A DNA stretch of 64,000 bases from Candidatus Poseidoniales archaeon (GCA_003602415.1 QQSK01000010.1:66691-130690); one strand, 5' to 3'. Numbered from the stretch's first letter, positions 55,801-64,000 are shown. The notes: generated by a model from the sequence alone, not told the origin. Numbers and translations: made by a program.

Positions 55801-58800
55801 TCTGTTGAATATTCCATTTCCTGTTACCTGAACAGATGTTGAGTCGACTGTTCCTTCAATGAAGTCTACATTTGCAGAGCCAGAGATTACGAAATCCTTA
55901 GTGTTTGCAAATGTGCTGTCAATCAGTGTTAGTGCACCAGAACCTGCTGTATCAATACCAACTGCGTTGGTTCCAAGTGTCATTCCACTCCAAGAAATAT
56001 CCTTAGATGTAGAAGAACCGAACTTGATACCTGCTCCAGAAGAGCTTGCAATTGAACCGGTTAGGTCACCTGCAAGGTCCTTGATGTAGTATACACCAGC
56101 AGTAGAAGTACCTGAAATGTCAACATTTTCCAATGCTACGTTTCCAGATGCACCTGCTCCTGCTAGAACACCATATGTTCCACCAGTGACTGCTAGGTCA
56201 GTTACTGTTGCAGCGGATGAACCTGTGATTTCCAAACCAGATGTTACTGGGCTTGTTACTGTGACATCATCGAATTCAACTGCAGCGAAACTACCACCGA
56301 TTTCGATACCATTGTCAGCACCGGTAATTGTACCGGAGCTGAACGAAGGAGTACCGGATTCACGAGCGTAAACACCCATGTCAGATGGATCGTTTCCAGT
56401 CCTTGCAACAACTTCCAATCTATCTTGGTAGTTGTCAGCACGGTTGTGAAGTACGTCAACATACATGGTTGCACCAGTAATGTTGCTTCCTGAAACATCA
56501 ACTGCAGGGTATGCTAGACGAGCTTCGTCTCCTGGACTGTTGTAGTAGGAGTAAGCGTAGTCAAGACATACGTTGTAGTATCCCCATAGACCGTTGCGGC
56601 CTTCTGGTGGCTCGTAAACACCATTAAACATTGAACTTGGAGAGTAGTATCCCCAGTAGTGCATTGGATAGTAGGTGTTTGGTGTGTTATCTGTGTCTTC
56701 CCAGCGGAAACCGAAGTTTGCTGGATAGTCGTAATTAGAACCGCCACTTGTGTAACCGCCGTAGGCGATTAGGTAGTACATGTATTGGTAATCATACCAC
56801 TGTGTGTATGAGTAACCATAGTAGTTACAATGCCATGATGGAGCACCTGCTGCACCACCCATTGAACCGTCATAGTATCCATCATCAGTAGACTTGGTGA
56901 CGTTCCAGGTGTTACCTAGGTCGTCTGTCAACTCGATGTTCATACGGTCGTAGATCATGTAGTACTTCGAAGTAGCGTAATTGTATCTTGGGTGAGCGTT
57001 ACCACCTGCGTAGATGGAGTTGAATCCAACTTGTAGGTAGTCATCTCCACCAGCCAAGTAAGGGCTCATGTCGATTGCGTAAGTAGTCCAACCAGTGCTT
57101 TCACCAGACAGTCTTGTACTGCGGTAAATTGTTGGTAGGCTCATACCACCGTATACATCCACACCAACATCGTTGTCGGTTAGAGTAAATCCGTTCACGT
57201 TAGGAGCTGCGTTCTTTGAGAACATACCAACTGCTGCATTCTTGACAACGATGTTGTCAATGGTTGCTGCCGCTGAATTCTCGAACATAATTCCAATACC
57301 TGTTTGTGCTGCATTCATGATTGTGGAATCATCCCAATCTAGAGTGCCGCCGTTAACGTATACTGTTGCTTCGTTAGCAGCAGCGCCAGCGTTACCGTAG
57401 ATCATTGCACCGTTTGAAACGGTCATTGTACCAGAATCAAGATTGATTCCGCCAGCAACGTCACGGATAACTCCGTCGTTAACAATTAGGTTTCCTCCAT
57501 CCATATCCAAGTCAAGTGGGTATGTGCTAGAAGACGCCTTCAGTGTACCAGTATCGGTTGATGTAGATTCAAGAGTCAAAGAACCACCGTTAGAGATAGT
57601 TAGCTTTGGACTGTTGGTTGCGTCAGATGCGACACGGAATACGTTACGCATTACAACGTTACAATCATCGATGTTTAGATCACCAGTCATTGTTACCTTA
57701 CCTTCCCATGTGAAGGTGTTAGTACCACCAGATGCAACTGTACCATCATATCCTAGTGCTGCTTCTGTGTTTGTCAGAAGGTATGCACAGTCCATGTTAG
57801 TACCGTTTAGGGATACCGGAGCAGGCTCAAGACGTAACTCGATTGAGTCACCGACACCGAAGCTACCTGGATACCAGGAGTCGGTGGTCATTGTCTCGTT
57901 TTGTCCAGATGGACCCCATGCTGCAAGGTTGTGGTCGGTGTAAGAATCACCAGCGTCGTTTCCAGACAATACCCATGCGCTTGCTTCACCATTTGCATCG
58001 GTCTTGTGTGTACCAACTGTGAAGAGTGCAGCACCTGCGTCCACTGTGGTCGCTTGTACTGTGTGCCCTTCCTTGTAATCCTTAGTACCGTCACCAAGCA
58101 GCTTGAACACCTTTACGGTTGCTAGTCCACCGAAGTAGATAGCACCAGATGAACTGGATGAAACATCACAGTCGCTTGCTTGTAGACAATCTGTACCATC
58201 TTGGTCGACATCGATTAGAACGATGCGTCCGTTGGTAGATGCCTTGGACATCTTGTCGTATGAAGATGGCATAGAAATGCTTCCTTCACCGATTGTTACA
58301 GCGGAGTTACGTGCATAAACTGCGTTCATAGTTCCAGTGTAAGTTGCGTCAACGTTAGACAATACGATGTTGTTTGGTGATGCAGAGTTGGAACAAGAAC
58401 CAGAAATATAGTCGCTTGTTACTGTGTCTGCAACTACCTTGTAGCCACATCCAGATACTGCAATTCCGTCAGTATCCCAGTTTGCACCCATGATTCCATC
58501 GCTGCTCGGTGAGTTACCTAGGATGGTCAATGCACCGATAGTGATGTCATCCAAAGTTGGAGCAGTTCTTGTCATAGTCAAATCGCCAGCAGTTAGCGTA
58601 TCGATTGATGCGCTAGTTCCGGATGGACCTGCTGCAGTGGAAGATGTTCCACCAGGAGCGATTGATACGTCTGCACTTCCCCAGTCTACATCTTCAAGTT
58701 CTAGAGAATCTAGAGCCATCAGTGATGCATCAGAGTATCCGTCAGCATCCATGTTGTAGACATAGATTGTTGAACCAGTTCCTGAGCCATCTGCTCCCAA

Positions 58801-61800
58801 AACAGTTCCAGTCTGAGTGGAAGTTGTGGTTGCAGTAACGTTGCTGATCCACACGTTTGCGAAGTCAACATTCACTAGGTTAACAAGTGACTCGTCGATG
58901 TCAACGTTCTCCATGATTAGAGAACCTGTTGAACTACCTGGGTAGTTGATGACTGCGCCACCCCAACTGTTACCGTCGGAGTTACAATCATTCATTTCAC
59001 CATCACGTAGTGTTACATCTGAATCTTCAGCAAGATCGAAACAAGCATCGCTTGCATCATTAATCTCGAAGTCGGACATGGTCATGATTGTACCTTGTCC
59101 AGAGCCGTGCTTGAATGCGGTTCCAACATTGCTGAATGTCACGTGGTCCATTGTGAAGTTACCAACGTTAGCATTGCTTGAAGGAGAGGAGCCGTGGCGG
59201 CTTCCTGCTGCAATCGCTGCATCGCTTGTGTTAGCGAAGTTCACGTAAGACATCTCGTGGCGGTCATCTGTTCCAGTGCTGCACGCAGCAGTGAATGCTA
59301 GACCCTTCCATGTTGCACCTTGCTGACCCTCGAAGAGAATCGGGTTGGTTGAGTTACCTGTTGCGGTAAACTCACTGCAACTTCCATCGAAAGATAGACC
59401 CTTTCCACTTGCGACTTGAATCACGACACCTGGTTCGATAGTTAGATCGTCACCAATCGACAAGTATCCGCTTGCGGAACTTGGATTGATTCTAATCGGT
59501 GAATCGATTAGGGACCATGTTGTTGGTTGCGTAATATCTGCTGAAACATCAGTACCCTTTCCTTCGAATGGAATGACACGTGTACGCACTGAACAATCTA
59601 GAGCGCTGTTGTCATAGCAGTAGTAGCTAGAGTAGTAACCCCACCATGGAGCAATGTTACCTGGCTTGCTGTATGAGCTGCTGCTGTATGGCAAGTTTGG
59701 CATATTGCTGTACCAAGATGTGATGGAACGCTCCAGAGAGGTAGAACCATCAGCCTTCAGGTACATGTTACCCATTCTACCGATGTGGACACGGTTCTTA
59801 GAATCTGAACCGTTGTATTCAGTACCGAAGTAGTCGAATACGAATCCGTCTGGTAGATCGATGTTAGCGTTACATCCAGACTTGTAGCTGTTCCAGTAGT
59901 AGGAAGAGACACAGTAGTATCCGTATGGTCTACCGTTGCTTGCGCCTGCAATTGCAGTGTCGTAAGTTGGTAGTTCAGATACACCTAGGTCGAATGTTTC
60001 CCAAGAGTGTCCACTGCTATCAGTACCGATACGGTAGTTGACAGAGTGAGGGTTAGCACCATTGATGTAACCTTGGTCAGTACGTAGGGTAGCACCCTTA
60101 GTTCTGGTTTGGTCTTGGTATCCAACTGTTGCGTAATCGTAAGTTGCCTCACAATTAGAATCGTATTGGAACTCAATCTCATTGGTTACGTCATACATTA
60201 TTACTTGGAATGTACATACATCGTAACTGGAGTAACCTAAGTCGTGCCACTCGACGACGAACATCTTGTTCGGGTCACCAACTTCGAAAGAGTTGGTTGA
60301 AGTGGTGTTAGTGTTGACTCCGGTTGCTGCAGTACTGATATCAGTAACTGTCACGTAGTACTCAACAGTTGAACCTCTTTCAAGGTCTTCTAGAGTAGTA
60401 GACCAGTCACAAGACGCTGAAACACAAGCAGCACGTGTGCTTGAAGGCGACAGAACTGCGCTATTCCAGTTGTTCACAGTACCATCTGCATCAGTGATAC
60501 GATAGTACATTGTTGGACCAACGCCAGCAGAAGTGCTTACGTTGATTCCGGATGGAGGTTCTCCACCATCAGCAATTGTGAACTTGAATGTGCGGTCTCT
60601 TGAGTGAGAGTCGCGCATTGCAGAGTGATCAACTTCTGGCGCAGTGGTATCTGGTTCAGGAGCAACCTTTGCTACCTTGTAGACCACATCACCGCTCGAT
60701 GCTTGAGGTCCGTAGTAACCTCCACCTAGAGAGAATCCTGACCAGCGGTAGGATGCACTGTAGATGTAGAAGTAACCAGAGGTACAGGTTGGGTTAGAAC
60801 TTGTTGAACGGAAGAAATAGTACCATCCGTTTGTTCCAACACACATCCAGTTAGCCTTGGAACTGCTGTAAGTAGCGTTCCAATCGAACTTACCCATTGT
60901 TCCAGTAATGTCACCTGGGATATCAATAAGGAAAGCCTTAGTGTATCCATAGGTAGATCTCTGGTTCGCAGTTGTACCGGAAGTCAATGGTTCTTCGATA
61001 CCGGTTTCGGTACCTAGACCAACCATTGCCCAAGCGTTCTTTGAACTATCATATAGGTAAATCAAGTTCATTCCTGGACCGTCATCAGCTGACATTGCTA
61101 GATATCCACCAGTGTCATCCTTGTGCATGTTCATTGTACCAGACAAGGTTCCACCCAATCCATTGTATCCGGAGGATGGGGTTGTTGTCCACTTCATCTT
61201 CCACTGAGAGTAGAAGTAGTAGCTGGTGGTGTAGAAACAAGAGTTGCTTCCAGTTCCACAGTCAGATGTGTCAAATTCGAAGACATACTCGTCAGAATCC
61301 TCGTAGTAAGTCATCTGTCGATCGAATGTCTTTGCAGTGCTTGTTGTTGTGTAAGCACGGACATCTGTCATTGAAATGGTCATCTTCTTGTCGTCTCCAG
61401 CGTTGTCTACATCATCAACGAAGAACCAGTATGGGCTGGTTGGAGCTGTTGCAGTACTTGGACTGCCAGATCCACCAGATGGGCTCGTTGCCATGTTGGG
61501 AGTAGAGGCAGCGTCCTGATATGCCCAGAAGTACTTGACATAGTCACCTGTTGAAATGCTTCCAGTTGTTGCACGGAATGAACAATCGGTAGCACTAGAT
61601 CCGCAGGTACCGATTGAGGTAGCCTTTACAGCGGTGTATGAACCATTGTTAATCGAGTAGTGCAAGTGTGGAGCACCAGATGAAGTTGTATCAATTCCTC
61701 CGTTATCCTTTAGGTTGGTGAAGAATGTTCTTTCGCCTTCCTTGTAGGATGTTATTCCTGTGTATGGAACGAATCCATCAATAGGAGGAGTTGTATCACT

Positions 61801-63399
61801 ACCACCAGAGTAAGTTACCTGGATGTAACTGTTTGTACTTCCAGAACTGTACGTGTAGTAGTAAATTGTAGTAGCAGTGGTGTACCTTGCACTCATACCA
61901 ACTGTTCCACCGTTAGATAGAGCGTTGATGATGTAGTTGTGGCTACCAGTAGTAGAGGAACATGCTGTTCCGCTGCTGCTACATAGGTTTGCAGTCTTCC
62001 AACCAGTACCTGTAGAGTAGGTACCTGCAGATGCTGAGTTCCATGCGGAACTGATCATCTTTCTTTGCGTGGTTCCACCATATCCGTAGGATAGTGAACT
62101 CAGTAAAGAGTTGGAACAGGATGCTGAAGCAATAGTCCAACTGTATCTAGCCGCTGTTCCACAAGTCTCCATTACGACTGCAGTGATTGCGTTAGAAGAG
62201 TAAGAGTAGCCGTAGCGTACATACTGCTTCCAATCGATTGCGTCGACTGTAGCTCCAGTAGGTAGAGCGTTAGAACTTGTGAAAGTGTACTTGTTCCATG
62301 GTAGGTAGTAGATACGTGTGCTTGTTCTGCGCATGTCACCATATGCAGAGTTGTAACAGTATCCATAGTAGGTATAACAATACCCACCACCGCTTCTCAT
62401 GACCTTAATTGATGGGTCGATAGCCAATGGGAACTGGCGTTCTTCGTCCATCAACCAATCTGCATCAACTGCAGTGGTCAGAATTACTGTGGTTCCGAAA
62501 ACCTGTACGAAGTAAGTTGCGTGGTATGGCTCATCTGCATCCCTCTCAATTACAACAGGTACTGGAATAGTTGCTAGCAACTCTCCAGTTTCCAAGTTTC
62601 GGATTGTCAACTCGTCTTGAGTTTGAGTCATTTCCTCACGTAGAACATCGTCCCCTAGGAATAATCCATATCCTGCTGGAAGGCGCATTTGCTCGGTTAC
62701 ACCGAAGAATGCTACGTTCTCATCAAGAACTGGGCGATCTCTAATCACAAGGTTTTGCTTCAATTCGGTTTCACCAACGGTGTAATCCAAATCGAATCCT
62801 TCTGCAAGAGGATAACGTAGAACGTTACCACCAACAGAAATTCCATCTTGTGATGGAGAGGTCATGTACGGCATTGGCATGGTGCCAGTCTCGTCAAGCG
62901 TCATTACCATTGGATTCATTCCAGTGACGATTGGGTCCACATTCGGGTGGACCATTACCGAGACACCGTTGGCAGCTTCAGCAGCAAAGGAAACCTCGTA
63001 GAGGCTTTCTGTTACTTCCCAACCATCAACGGTTGCCTTGATGTTAAGATCAATCTCCTCCCAGGAGCCGATACTGCTCATGTAGTGCAGTGGCTCGGAA
63101 GCAGTGATCAGAGTGGTCTTTCCGTCATCTGTACGGAAGGCCTTCTGATTCATTGACCTCATTCCCTCTAATTCAGAGGTTTCATCGTATTCATATTGTG
63201 CAGGCTCGTAGACTTCTGGTAGAGCGAAGTAGTCATCGCTTTCTTCGTTCGCAATTGCGAGCTCAGATTCTACCTGAGGGGCGTCGTTCTGTACGAAGTT
63301 GGTCATTGTCATGCCAACCATTAGTGCACAGAGCAATAGGGCAATTCCTACGCCACCCATTACTGTCTTTTTATTCGTGTTTTTGTTTCCCAACATCAC
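49339..63399 (-). CDS. giant secreted parallel beta-helix protein with cupredoxin domain and a C-terminal type IV pilin module
   Basis: A 4686-aa protein. An N-terminal membrane anchor/signal (about 12-34) leads to a pro-like domain, Tyr/Ser-rich beta domains (about 330-1280) and a long right-handed parallel beta-helix region (about 1285-3070 and beyond). Inserted in it is a cupredoxin domain (about 3072-3157) with the ligands H3112, C3147, H3150 and M3153 (YHCSIHSWM). Next come a CBM9/DOMON-like domain (about 3365-3517, MNADGDMEEWYG) and cadherin-like domains (INDAPI- and VNDAPE-type). Near the end a membrane helix (about 4476-4495) is followed by SRRDEEEESLEEM, then a pilin N-terminal segment EQAVSPVIATILMVAITVV from 4515 and a pilin-like beta domain to the end. 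The start is GTG 63399 (AAGGAG 8 bases upstream) or ATG 63396. Confidence 0.85.
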   Translation of the reverse strand: MMLGNKNTNKKTVMGGVGIALLLCALMVGMTMTNFVQNDAPQVESELAIANEESDDYFALPEVYEPAQYEYDETSELEGMRSMNQKAFRTDDGKTTLITASEPLHYMSSIGSWEEIDLNIKATVDGWEVTESLYEVSFAAEAANGVSVMVHPNVDPIVTGMNPMVMTLDETGTMPMPYMTSPSQDGISVGGNVLRYPLAEGFDLDYTVGETELKQNLVIRDRPVLDENVAFFGVTEQMRLPAGYGLFLGDDVLREEMTQTQDELTIRNLETGELLATIPVPVVIERDADEPYHATYFVQVFGTTVILTTAVDADWLMDEERQFPLAIDPSIKVMRSGGGYCYTYYGYCYNSAYGDMRRTSTRIYYLPWNKYTFTSSNALPTGATVDAIDWKQYVRYGYSYSSNAITAVVMETCGTAARYSWTIASASCSNSLLSSLSYGYGGTTQRKMISSAWNSASAGTYSTGTGWKTANLCSSSGTACSSTTGSHNYIINALSNGGTVGMSARYTTATTIYYYTYSSGSTNSYIQVTYSGGSDTTPPIDGFVPYTGITSYKEGERTFFTNLKDNGGIDTTSSGAPHLHYSINNGSYTAVKATSIGTCGSSATDCSFRATTGSISTGDYVKYFWAYQDAASTPNMATSPSGGSGSPSTATAPTSPYWFFVDDVDNAGDDKKMTISMTDVRAYTTTSTAKTFDRQMTYYEDSDEYVFEFDTSDCGTGSNSCFYTTSYYFYSQWKMKWTTTPSSGYNGLGGTLSGTMNMHKDDTGGYLAMSADDGPGMNLIYLYDSSKNAWAMVGLGTETGIEEPLTSGTTANQRSTYGYTKAFLIDIPGDITGTMGKFDWNATYSSSKANWMCVGTNGWYYFFRSTSSNPTCTSGYFYIYSASYRWSGFSLGGGYYGPQASSGDVVYKVAKVAPEPDTTAPEVDHSAMRDSHSRDRTFKFTIADGGEPPSGINVSTSAGVGPTMYYRITDADGTVNNWNSAVLSPSSTRAACVSASCDWSTTLEDLERGSTVEYYVTVTDISTAATGVNTNTTSTNSFEVGDPNKMFVVEWHDLGYSSYDVCTFQVIMYDVTNEIEFQYDSNCEATYDYATVGYQDQTRTKGATLRTDQGYINGANPHSVNYRIGTDSSGHSWETFDLGVSELPTYDTAIAGASNGRPYGYYCVSSYYWNSYKSGCNANIDLPDGFVFDYFGTEYNGSDSKNRVHIGRMGNMYLKADGSTSLERSITSWYSNMPNLPYSSSSYSKPGNIAPWWGYYSSYYCYDNSALDCSVRTRVIPFEGKGTDVSADITQPTTWSLIDSPIRINPSSASGYLSIGDDLTIEPGVVIQVASGKGLSFDGSCSEFTATGNSTNPILFEGQQGATWKGLAFTAACSTGTDDRHEMSYVNFANTSDAAIAAGSRHGSSPSSNANVGNFTMDHVTFSNVGTAFKHGSGQGTIMTMSDFEINDASDACFDLAEDSDVTLRDGEMNDCNSDGNSWGGAVINYPGSSTGSLIMENVDIDESLVNLVNVDFANVWISNVTATTTSTQTGTVLGADGSGTGSTIYVYNMDADGYSDASLMALDSLELEDVDWGSADVSIAPGGTSSTAAGPSGTSASIDTLTAGDLTMTRTAPTLDDITIGALTILGNSPSSDGIMGANWDTDGIAVSGCGYKVVADTVTSDYISGSCSNSASPNNIVLSNVDATYTGTMNAVYARNSAVTIGEGSISMPSSYDKMSKASTNGRIVLIDVDQDGTDCLQASDCDVSSSSSGAIYFGGLATVKVFKLLGDGTKDYKEGHTVQATTVDAGAALFTVGTHKTDANGEASAWVLSGNDAGDSYTDHNLAAWGPSGQNETMTTDSWYPGSFGVGDSIELRLEPAPVSLNGTNMDCAYLLTNTEAALGYDGTVASGGTNTFTWEGKVTMTGDLNIDDCNVVMRNVFRVASDATNSPKLTISNGGSLTLESTSTDTGTLKASSSTYPLDLDMDGGNLIVNDGVIRDVAGGINLDSGTMTVSNGAMIYGNAGAAANEATVYVNGGTLDWDDSTIMNAAQTGIGIMFENSAAATIDNIVVKNAAVGMFSKNAAPNVNGFTLTDNDVGVDVYGGMSLPTIYRSTRLSGESTGWTTYAIDMSPYLAGGDDYLQVGFNSIYAGGNAHPRYNYATSKYYMIYDRMNIELTDDLGNTWNVTKSTDDGYYDGSMGGAAGAPSWHCNYYGYSYTQWYDYQYMYYLIAYGGYTSGGSNYDYPANFGFRWEDTDNTPNTYYPMHYWGYYSPSSMFNGVYEPPEGRNGLWGYYNVCLDYAYSYYNSPGDEARLAYPAVDVSGSNITGATMYVDVLHNRADNYQDRLEVVARTGNDPSDMGVYARESGTPSFSSGTITGADNGIEIGGSFAAVEFDDVTVTSPVTSGLEITGSSAATVTDLAVTGGTYGVLAGAGASGNVALENVDISGTSTAGVYYIKDLAGDLTGSIASSSGAGIKFGSSTSKDISWSGMTLGTNAVGIDTAGSGALTLIDSTFANTKDFVISGSANVDFIEGTVDSTSVQVTGNGIFNRMRHLDVNVLADSNPVSGANVVLKNADGEVTGSAVTDSSGDALDMTFVTQRVDLSGLSTMSLSGYEAVTVAKVGSYYYNSASDNAADFRYAFDSLSLSDASGNSHNMALTNAVEVRVCYSFSSSSFAYVQNCPGLSTSSSTGRQYSSGMKEYGYYGATPTNMENKVVMLDVGYWYIDGNTDVSLNGSTILSTGSYKYYDSMNIWSTYPYGARLYAHNTEWVSTAVDGEDAQGIKIGYNGWNDVVPDVQNSTIAGLATIVTTFGYKSSWSAYVWEADFFDIQNNTFTHFRTMPNTGSVAFQDMCLNAGGANTTIINNVMKNCGVGVYLTRTGFYYSYNQSFWGADDAIIENNEFINSETIDVWFSLNSYSDGVEIKNNEFKGSSNPSYGIYTQDRTTSDLLIDGNTFSNSQEAIYMRGALDWNIMNNVINGGGDSSKAGIYVKDGYGVIDGNTLVDADGGILIDGVQFGYNANVTNNDISQSAGRNAPAAIGLWAEDCGSSAVNAGGNSISVMENAIVTDGCDLVDSGSTLTAVGGSGGAVSSVQINANAFAPQNVNINEGDTIRWRANEYYNNSGVGEAHDVTANDSSWGSGGTMNLGSTYTKTFTTAGTYDYHCSIHSWMYGTVTVSTGSSSGFSSVGVNVVGTNDEITLDGTSVSGFGTSIEQYGGEMTLSGGAILSGGDYAAYAEDTDVVVDGAELIADSAGSAMYVTGASTFDATDMDTSGMYGLNTDAVDFRWNGGDSDATTALMADGGAEGSVENVTWADSTTQINAGSYVTVTSVGNTVDASKLVVDATAVIHEGNLLDLDITHKGAAATDIGLLIQSTDGAQAAYVSPAYRAPYMNADGDMEEWYGNMKNPSDDAMPGVMSSDDAGEDFLATWDANNLYMALTGVDMGSADLQIYIDSSTGGDTTGQSWYVSHSLPFAADYVFWAEDGGNGNSGLKVNGFTGWSDVTNSCGGLSSFIGHSGDTDTEISIPWNCIGEPSSTVRMIVIVQDESTGAVESVHPDQTVATGATGQTFTDELTLLMGHSDLAEGDDLRNHLLIYRSYVGSNTPSDAKTYDISVKVDAACAEDWGTITSVDMSTNVAESIDIKRACPVIQNLIDITVNEDSGAYTLTLTDKADDVQDEENTLTWTVADDTDPSLSPTMLLDSSLSTQTMTITPDNDQFGSYVFHFAVEDSHGLTDSTTITFTVVNVNDAPIICNTERADCMPVFADDGAGNLNVLDEGFGSVSKVLGSAANATGSYIIDMASNDMANEQPQVYTWGASIKSDEVSVEPYWVQKKYSSVAALFADAGDAVTANGGFQDIPMTGDPGAVSPNGSYTLPTLNDVTLLTYLLAQNGCGTVWYQEYMDSSGNKVTAVRSDDGCDSTIDANAVVYNSMNYTDFWSVAYGVDVESFDTTWDEIFPNGYTTTGGYDPCPAYSVTVTNNELTITENAANELGGECTIVLTLNDDGGYCANTYLGRTTDSKSSCVSYTWLINYDVVHPLYGPMTVTGCYNLYLGLASFIPEYLAPGVPSGMTEDICLAYSWIGENTDAMDYEVNFSVTPVNDAPEVLEWDRQAGVVISDGNGEVPNFPWKVTLTEDDENVDNLTYDLSAMKHDNDHEDNDLVWTIVKADTCDYEDYFAATITDDEISFDLIKDATTNAPEWEVDYLNNGGIHQKNPLSGEFCPITLYLHDTATAPSYIPNYGMSTANYQQGEDSVTLYVRVDNVAENVPDYFLDDVTGFDYNEVSNIMPKTFVPTTVTIGHGGDEGPYNYDHMLEVTFHSNGYNSDDPNGEEYVSLGTQYVVPPAYGETIEVTDYVYITSTSNRIWVEVDVLTCVNENCDMSASPADRYFGYSFPYAHACIDSNGEQGEAWSCPGESGSSSVDEDGNPSAVTLENKRRPMLEDQDWCNNLMSTDDNGTDCAQPRTFGKTTSASGQELPVVVRLIGTADVPSFAPTIIAISAAGLFVSALVLQSRRDEEEESLEEMILEADEQAVSPVIATILMVAITVVLSGVIYVWASSLADTSAKGVPRMTFDVDSSQAAGGDNPFHRITVTGSQVELATQAIEVTMEYTDASGQIINNQYNLAETTVYGFYPGNSDSMVTFTDSVGSEGGAVKSSFDTGDTIYIRTTDADGNPVTDLYVSVSYVPSSGAGAVLRTWTGL

Positions 63400-63946
63400 G
63401 TCATCATCTCCTTACGGACTGTATGCAGAGCACCTCACGCATTGTATCCCTTATGAGCATTGGGGTACATGCGCTTTTACAGAGTCATGGAAAACCAGTG
63501 ATTATGTAACCAATAATTTCACACTTTATCACATGTTTGGAGGAATTTAGATTTTTGATAAAATGGCACTTAGTATTCATTCTGGATACTGTAAATCGAG
63601 GCATAAACGCAACACTACAAAGCATTCAATCTACACATCCAATATCGCACAAGATCTGGCCAACCATGAAAATATAACATTTGATTATATTTTTGAAATC
63701 AAATTATAACAAAAGTTTACTCGATGAAAGCTACAATTTGTTGGAATGTAGTGTAAAAATGAAAGTGTGTAAAATCCACGCCGAATGTTGAGCTGATTTT
63801 ATCAAGTAATTCTACACAGATTCACTATGAACTAATCGTGAAGATTGTAGAATTAGAAAGGAAAGGGGGGAGCCATGGTGGGCGGCGAACCGCCCACCAT
63901 GGCAGCCTCGGTGTCAAGCACCGTTATTCTTCAGGCATCTCTGAGA
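63400..63946. other. 547-base A/T-rich gap upstream of the giant gene
   Basis: I see no gene. Near 63660-63720 it is very A/T-rich and holds an inverted repeat (ATTTGATT / AATCAAAT, 63679-63704). Just before the giant gene is a ribosome site AAGGAG. There are several weak TATA-like words on the minus strand, none decisive. The end near 63872 is a strong hairpin (listed separately). Confidence 0.4.
63872..63903 (-). terminator. 14-bp perfect hairpin with UUCG loop
   Basis: On the minus strand GCCATGGTGGGCGG, loop TTCG, CCGCCCACCATGGC. It lies about 44 bases after the stop of the partial minus-strand gene at the window end. It is the strongest hairpin in the window. It has the same design as the hairpin at 49203 (long perfect stem, UUCG loop on the transcript). 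Confidence 0.6.
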
Positions 63947-64000
63947 TCAGTAATCCCAGTCTTTGCCGTCATCACCATCTCCGCCACGGGAGAGGATGAA
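63947..64000 (-). CDS. C-terminal end of a minus-strand protein, cut by window edge
   Basis: The last 17 codons and TGA of a gene that enters from the right. The end reads SRGGDGDDGKDWDY. The acidic, Asp/Gly-rich end with a closing aromatic is in keeping with a cytoplasmic tail, but identification is not possible. A second frame is also open to 63931, so the frame choice is uncertain. The hairpin just downstream supports a gene ending here. Confidence 0.4.
   Translation of the reverse strand, partial: FILSRGGDGDDGKDWDY

Noticed and set aside
60972-61505. A 177-codon plus-strand frame opposite the giant gene
   Set aside because: It has an abnormal His/Arg/Ser/Cys-rich composition and lies wholly antisense to continuous coding sequence.
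49339-63399. The giant gene as a frameshift or assembly fusion of several genes
   Set aside because: The frame is open for 4686 codons with no stop and sensible domain order; no repeat at the junction suggests a misassembly. Only the pilin junction remains to be verified with relatives.
63660-63720. A/T-rich stretch with inverted repeat as possible replication origin
   Set aside because: No ORB-like repeats and no Orc1/Cdc6 gene are seen nearby; it may just be a promoter region.

Overview
The window looks like a piece of a marine Euryarchaeota genome, most likely a Marine Group II archaeon (Candidatus Poseidoniales, Thermoplasmatota). Archaeal markers are clear: TFB, aPelota, the PolD small subunit DP1, GatD, ribosomal protein eL40, a UPF0147 protein, membrane LonB and a FlaK-type prepilin peptidase. 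They sit beside bacterial-looking metabolic genes (bacterial-type MetK, formate-THF ligase, PurA) and many very large secreted, membrane-anchored proteins. The lineage is inferred from this mix and from protein style; no phylogeny was run.

Region 1 (1-9.1 kb, almost all minus strand) is a catabolic block. It has both subunits of a 2-aminophenol-type extradiol dioxygenase (AmnB complete, AmnA cut by the window edge), an aldehyde dehydrogenase of the 2-aminomuconate/2-hydroxymuconate semialdehyde type, a type II asparaginase homologue, a luciferase-like flavin monooxygenase, an SDR, a kynurenine-formamidase-like hydrolase, a helical-repeat protein and PanB. Overlapping stop/start codons suggest operons. 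Together they suggest ring cleavage of an aminophenol, possibly derived from tryptophan.

Region 2 (9.2-29.9 kb) is mostly housekeeping (AspRS, MetK, TrmI, LonB, AI-2E transporter, UPF0147, prepilin peptidase, eL40, TFB, PurA). It also holds two giant surface proteins. One has a seven-unit beta-propeller cassette and a cytoplasmic zinc ribbon. The other has a thioredoxin-like CxxC domain and a GWTMEQW tail. A tRNA-Ala follows PurA.

Region 3 (30-49 kb) has a subtilisin-like protease, a beta-carbonic anhydrase, GatD, an acyl-CoA carboxylase carboxyltransferase, a secreted pseudo-hydrolase, AroE, an NfeD/flotillin cluster, formate-THF ligase, Pelota, DP1, a PncC-like amidase, tRNA-Val and a HAD phosphatase.

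Region 4 (49.3-63.4 kb) is one 4686-codon gene on the minus strand for a giant secreted protein with a parallel beta-helix core, a cupredoxin domain, a sugar-binding-like domain and cadherin-like domains. Its C-terminus crosses the membrane and then continues in frame into a complete archaeal type IV pilin module. Topology would place the prepilin cleavage site in the cytoplasm, where a peptidase like the one at 24.4 kb works. This is the most unusual object here. Strong hairpins, several with UUCG loops, punctuate the intergenic gaps.
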